Source of the DNA: Castanea sativa
Lineage: Eukaryota > Streptophyta > Magnoliopsida > Fagales > Fagaceae
NCBI RefSeq assembly: GCF_040712315.1
Contig: NC_134015.1
Span: 16,052,614-16,116,613, forward strand
Direction of reading: 5' to 3'
DNA: 64,000 bases
Positions 60,089 to 64,000 of the stretch are shown here, piece after piece (position 1 is the first letter of the stretch; each line of letters opens with the position of its first letter). The notes under the pieces were generated by a model, which worked only from the letters and a program-made list of their open reading frames with translations, had not been told where the DNA came from and did no database searches. The position numbers and the translations under genes were made by a program.

Positions 60089-60510
60089 ATTTATTGATTT
60101 TATTTTAGCTTAAACCTTAACTCTTTTTCTTTGTGTTTTCACTTCAGCCAATCATAATCACTTTTTGTGTTTCAAGCGCCGTTTGGGGCTCTCCTTCGAA
60201 AAGTAGAGTTCTATGTCTTAGAGAGAGAGATCGGGCAAATTAAATATCAGGTGTTTGGTTCGGCATTAGGCCAAACAAAGTAGAGAAAGGAGGCCATTGG
60301 TGTAGTGATAGAGATCGGGCACATACCGTGGATTGGGATGTGGATGGAGAGCTGAAACTGGGTCGGCCGTGAGAATTTCGAAGTTAGAAAGACTGGATCT
60401 TGATTTGGGTCTGAAGTGCTCGAAGGGGAGAGAATCACATTTTGTGAATATTATTGTTATTTCACCTCAATATAATTTATGTAGTCTTATGAATATTATT
60501 GTTATTTAGT

Positions 60511-60678
60511 CTTAATACAGTTGTACTAGTCTTGTGAATATTATTGGTCCTTCAACTTATACAATATATGCAATCTTTATGTTATATATAATTTTACTGT
60601 CATTATTATGATTACATTATTGATATTAAACGCATAAATATATCTATATATGGCCATTCGAAAATAAGCAAAGGGCAA
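60511..60678. other. Spacer at the LINE insertion point
   Basis: AT-rich, and the sequence next to the A-tail (AAGCAAAGGGCAAG) would be the left copy of any target duplication. Confidence 0.4.
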
Positions 60679-63600
60679 GTTTTTTTGTTTTTTTGTTTTT
60701 TTTTGAGAATCCAGTCAAATACGTTTTATTAAGGCAGGCTAGATAAATCTGCCTGAAGAATTGAAACAAGTTCTGGTGGTACAGTATCTATCCAGACAGT
60801 CATTAAGGGTAGAGACTTTGCTTTACGAGCTAGAGAGTGAGCCAACTGATTACCCTGTCGGCGTACGAAAGATACATTAAAAGTTGAAAAGTAAGAGCTA
60901 AGAAATAAAATATCTTTTATAAGGTGGCCATGCATTGCCAAACTTGTGTCTCTGTTTTTCAAGGCTTTGAATAGAGTCTCATTGTCGCCCTCCAGAGTAA
61001 TATTGTCCAAGCTGAGTTCCAGAGCAAGCTCCATTGCTTTCCGTGCGGCGAGTGCTTCAATCTCGATCATTGTGGTTGGCAAAGGGATTTGTTGCGTCAG
61101 TGAGGCCCTAGCGTGACCTTCACTGTTTCGTATGACAACGCCCAGTCCGGCTTGGTTGTCTTCCACAAACGTTGCCGCATCATAGTTTATTTTATATCGT
61201 TGAGCTTCCAGCGGAGACCATTCCATCCGTTGTTGACCTCGGTGCAGAGTGTAGCTCGCTGGAGGTGTGAGATTTTCAAGCTGTCTATCCCGAGCATGCT
61301 CTGTTTTGCCAAGGCAGAGATTGTTTCGGCGATTCCACAGGTTCCAAATGACAAGTGAAAAAAGCGTTAGATTCCTATTACCTACAAAAACAAAACCCAT
61401 AATGTCAGTGAAACTCGTGCTGCCCTTGAGTGCTTCATGATTCCAAATTGGAGTTTGACTCCATAAGGAACTTAGCACCGGGCAACCGTACAAGGCATGG
61501 ACCGTGTCTTCTTGGTGTACTCGGCAGATATCACACCGGTTATCAGGGATGATTTTGCGACGAACCAAGTTCACTTTGGTGGGTAATGAATCTGTGCAAT
61601 CATGCCATATCAAGTTTTTTACCTTATTCGGCACCTCCAATCCCCATACTTTTTTCCAGAGAGGTTTCATGGTGTCAGTGTTTGAGGGTCCTGGTTGTTG
61701 GGACATATTTGCCTCTTGTAAGAACCTATACCCCGATTTAACAGAGTACTCCCCATCCGGATTAAATGGCCAGAGCAAGACATCATCTTGAATGGAGCGA
61801 CAAAAAGGGATAGCCTTGATAGTAGCTGCCTCAAAGTCATAGAAAATTTGGTCAAGCAAGTCCTTTTTCCACGTTCTGTTGTTTGGGTCAATCAAATCAC
61901 TCACCCTGACCGTGTCTTCTCCATCCGGTTTTGGTGATAAAATTCTGGGTTTATTCTTCATAGGAAGCCAGTTGTCGACCCACACCTGGATTGAAGTCCC
62001 TGTGCCTATTCTCCACACTGCTCCGTGTTTTATTACCTCCTTCCCTTTTATTATGCTTTTCCAAGCATAAGAAGCATTACTTGGGGATCTTGCTTCCATA
62101 TCACTGAGGTGTTTGGAAAAAATTTTGCTTTGAAAACCTTGTAAAATAATGATTGGGTGTCATGTAGAAGTCTCCACGTTTGTTTTGCCAAGAGGGCATC
62201 GTTAAACACGGCTAAGTCTTTAAAACCCATACCTCCTTGTGATTTAGGCTTACATAAATCCGACCATTTCACCCAATGAATATTTCGATTATCACCTCTT
62301 TGACCCCAAAAAAATTTGCGGATTAGTGCTTCAATCTCATTACACAAGGTAAGTGGTAATTTAAAGCAAGACATGGTGTACGTGGGAAGAGCTTGTGCAA
62401 CAGCTTTAATAAGAATTTCTCTACCTGCCTGAGACAAAAGCTTTGATTCCCAACCTTGTAGTTTCTTCCAAACTTGTTGCTTTATGTGAGTGAAACTCTC
62501 GGTCTTATTTCTGCCAACTAGAGAGGGGAGACCCAAATACTTCTCATATTGTTGAACCACTGTTACTCCAAGCATATTCTTGATCCTATCTTGGATCTCA
62601 GCATTAGTGGATTTGCTAAAAAAAAGCGTGGTTTTAGCTCGGTTTATTTGTTGACCAGAGGCACGCTCATATTTAGCAAGAATGTTCAACAAAGTTTGGC
62701 ATTCATTCTCCATAGCCCTACAAAAAAATAGGCTATCTTCTGCAAAGAGTAAATAGGTTAGTTTTGGGCCATTGCGGCAAAGTGACACACCACGGATATC
62801 ACCGTTCATTGATACTTTATTTATCAGTCCATGCAGGCCTTCTGTGCACATGAGGAAAAGGTATGGGGATAAGGGATCTCCTTGTCGAAGTCCCCTTGAT
62901 GGTGTGATGTAACCGTGGGGTTCTCCATTTATCAACACCGAATATGATGTCGTGGTAATGCATGCCATCATCAGTTTCACCCATCTATCTTGAAAACCCA
63001 TTTTCACCAAGACTTTCTCCATAAAAGACCACTCTACCCTGTCATATGCCTTACTCATGTCAAGTTTCAAGGCCATAAAACCCGTCTTCCCCTTATTATG
63101 ATTTCTCATGTAGTGCAATGTTTCAAAAGCTACCAGGATATTATCTGAAATCAACCGTTCAGATGTAAAAGCACTTTGGTGCTCCGAAATGAGATGAGGC
63201 ATAATAATTTTCAATCTATTTGCCAAAACTTTTGAGAAAATCCTATAAAGCACATTACTTAAGCTTATAGGCCTAAATTGAGACACATATTCTAGATTCT
63301 TAACCTTCGGTATCAGAGTGATGAAAGAGTGACAAAGAGATTGTGGGAGCACACCTGTATTGAGATAATGCAGTATGAAGTTGGTCACATTGGGCCCAAT
63401 CAAAGACCAATAGTTTTGGTAGAACAAAGGGGGCATATCGTCGGGACCAGGCGATTTAAAGGGGGCCATCTGCTTCACTGCTCTTTCCACCTCTTCAATA
63501 GTAAACTCTCTGTCAAGCTGAAAGTTCATGTCAGGTGTAACCACATGTGGTATAACGTCAATCACTTCAGTTAGGCCACTTGGTTCATCAGAGGAGAATA

Positions 63601-64000
63601 AGTTTTGGTAGAAGTCTAGAATAGTAGCATTCACGTGTTCCTGCCCAACACACCAGTTACCCATGGCATCCCATAGCTTGGTGATGTAGTTTCATCGGCG
63701 TCGTTGTGAAGCTTTGCTGTGAAAAAAATTTGTATTACAGTCGCCATCTCTAAGCCACATTACTCGTGAGCGCTGTCCCCACATCTTGGCTTCCTTGTCC
63801 AGCAACTGATTTACTTCTCTTTCTAATAACTTCATACGGGTTGAGTTTCCAGTCCAAGCTGCCTCCTTTTCTGCGTTTTTGAGTTGCTTATGCTTATTAT
63901 CGAGCTCTCTTCTGACACTTCCAAAACATTTTTTGCTCCATCGTGCCAGTTCCTTTCCACATTTGTCTATTTTATTGAGAACTTTAGTGTCCCACGGGTC
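60679..64000 (-). mobile_element. LINE (L1-type non-LTR retrotransposon), 3' part
   Basis: The - strand 3' end has an A-rich tail (T-runs on the + strand at 60680-60705) preceded by an AATAAA signal close to the stop codon. It runs beyond the right edge, so the endonuclease and any ORF1 are outside. The body encodes the linker, reverse transcriptase, zinc-finger-like domain and RNase H. The target duplication cannot be checked. Confidence 0.9.
60729..64000 (-). pseudogene. LINE ORF2: reverse transcriptase, zf-RVT, RNase H (frameshifted)
   Basis: From 64000 the frame gives the linker MWGQRSRVMWLRDGD and FFHSKASQRRR, then a TGA at 63692-63694. RT follows: [60 protein letters not shown] and [10 protein letters not shown]. 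The catalytic box is FAED where FADD is usual. Near 62095-62100 two extra bases shift the frame. The second part (62099-60729) starts [15 protein letters not shown] and holds a zf-RVT segment (WHDCTDSLPTKVNL, CDICRVHQEDTVHALYGCP) and RNase H (INYDAATF, EIEALAARKA, LEGDNE, GNQLAHSLAR). Three lesions imply inactivity. Confidence 0.9.

Larger units (their letters stand above)
58735..60510. repeat. Inverted and permuted repeat modules with trinucleotide tracts
   Basis: A module at 59040-59180 (AGGTCATTATAATTTTCCCT... ATACAATTTATGTAGTTTTA) recurs inverted at 59797-59950 and partly in direct form at 60440-60500. A second module, 59183-59225 (TTTGTCTCTATTTTAATG), is inverted at about 59972-60012. 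A third, GATGGTTGCTGTTGTTGTAA at 58748, is inverted near 59605. The inverted modules keep the same left-to-right order, unlike a simple inverted repeat. Confidence 0.75.

Overview
The window is nuclear DNA of a flowering plant, most likely a woody eudicot. The evidence is two intron-containing Aux/IAA genes with GT-AG introns, several plant-type transposon families, AT-rich spacers and long microsatellites. The species cannot be fixed from the sequence. No bacterial, organellar, rRNA or tRNA gene was seen.

Left part (1-26303) is transposon-dominated. Bases 1-5339 are the 3' part of a Ty3/gypsy retrotransposon of the Tat/Retand type on the + strand: pol tail, a 151-bp tandem array, a gene on the opposite strand, a polypurine tract and the 3' LTR. 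From 5627 to 11717 lies a broken host gene resembling a renalase-type FAD/NAD(P)-binding oxidoreductase. One of its introns holds a decayed LINE (about 6790-9357). A tandem duplication carrying SINE-like tails follows. At 13999 an inverted-repeat (MITE-like) element begins. It is split by a complete 11.37-kb Tat-type element on the - strand (14191-25560, with 5-bp target duplication CATTA) and resumes to 26303.

Middle part (26304-51600) is mainly spacer with short transposons and one live gene. The gene is a 4-exon Aux/IAA of the IAA1-4 type on the - strand (30506-31493). The transposons include two solo LTRs with target duplications (27147-28024, 44205-44971), a hAT-like non-autonomous element, a 9-bp-duplication (Mutator-like) element, a tiny CACTA-type element, TTA-duplication MITEs, a foldback element and SINE copies.

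Right part: a 5-exon Aux/IAA gene of the IAA16/IAA7/IAA14 type on the + strand (51647-54239). The two Aux/IAA genes are divergent, about 20 kb apart. They look like the ancient IAA1-4-type plus IAA7/14/16/17-type neighbour pair known from other plants, pushed apart by insertions. Downstream are a LINE remnant, a possible solo LTR, an inverted and permuted repeat region rich in trinucleotide repeats, and a LINE (L1-type) on the - strand from 60679 past the window end.

How the parts relate: the Aux/IAA proteins are auxin-degradable nuclear repressors of ARF transcription factors. The most unusual system is inside the Tat-type retrotransposons. Both copies carry, antisense to gag-pol and next to the 3' LTR, a three-exon gene with matching intron positions and phases. 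It encodes a roughly 770-residue protein with an N-terminal conserved domain, an SV40-like nuclear localisation motif and a coiled coil. Both copies also carry an exactly 151-bp array whose unit is itself a dimer of two related halves. All transposon genes here are damaged; the two Aux/IAA genes appear intact.
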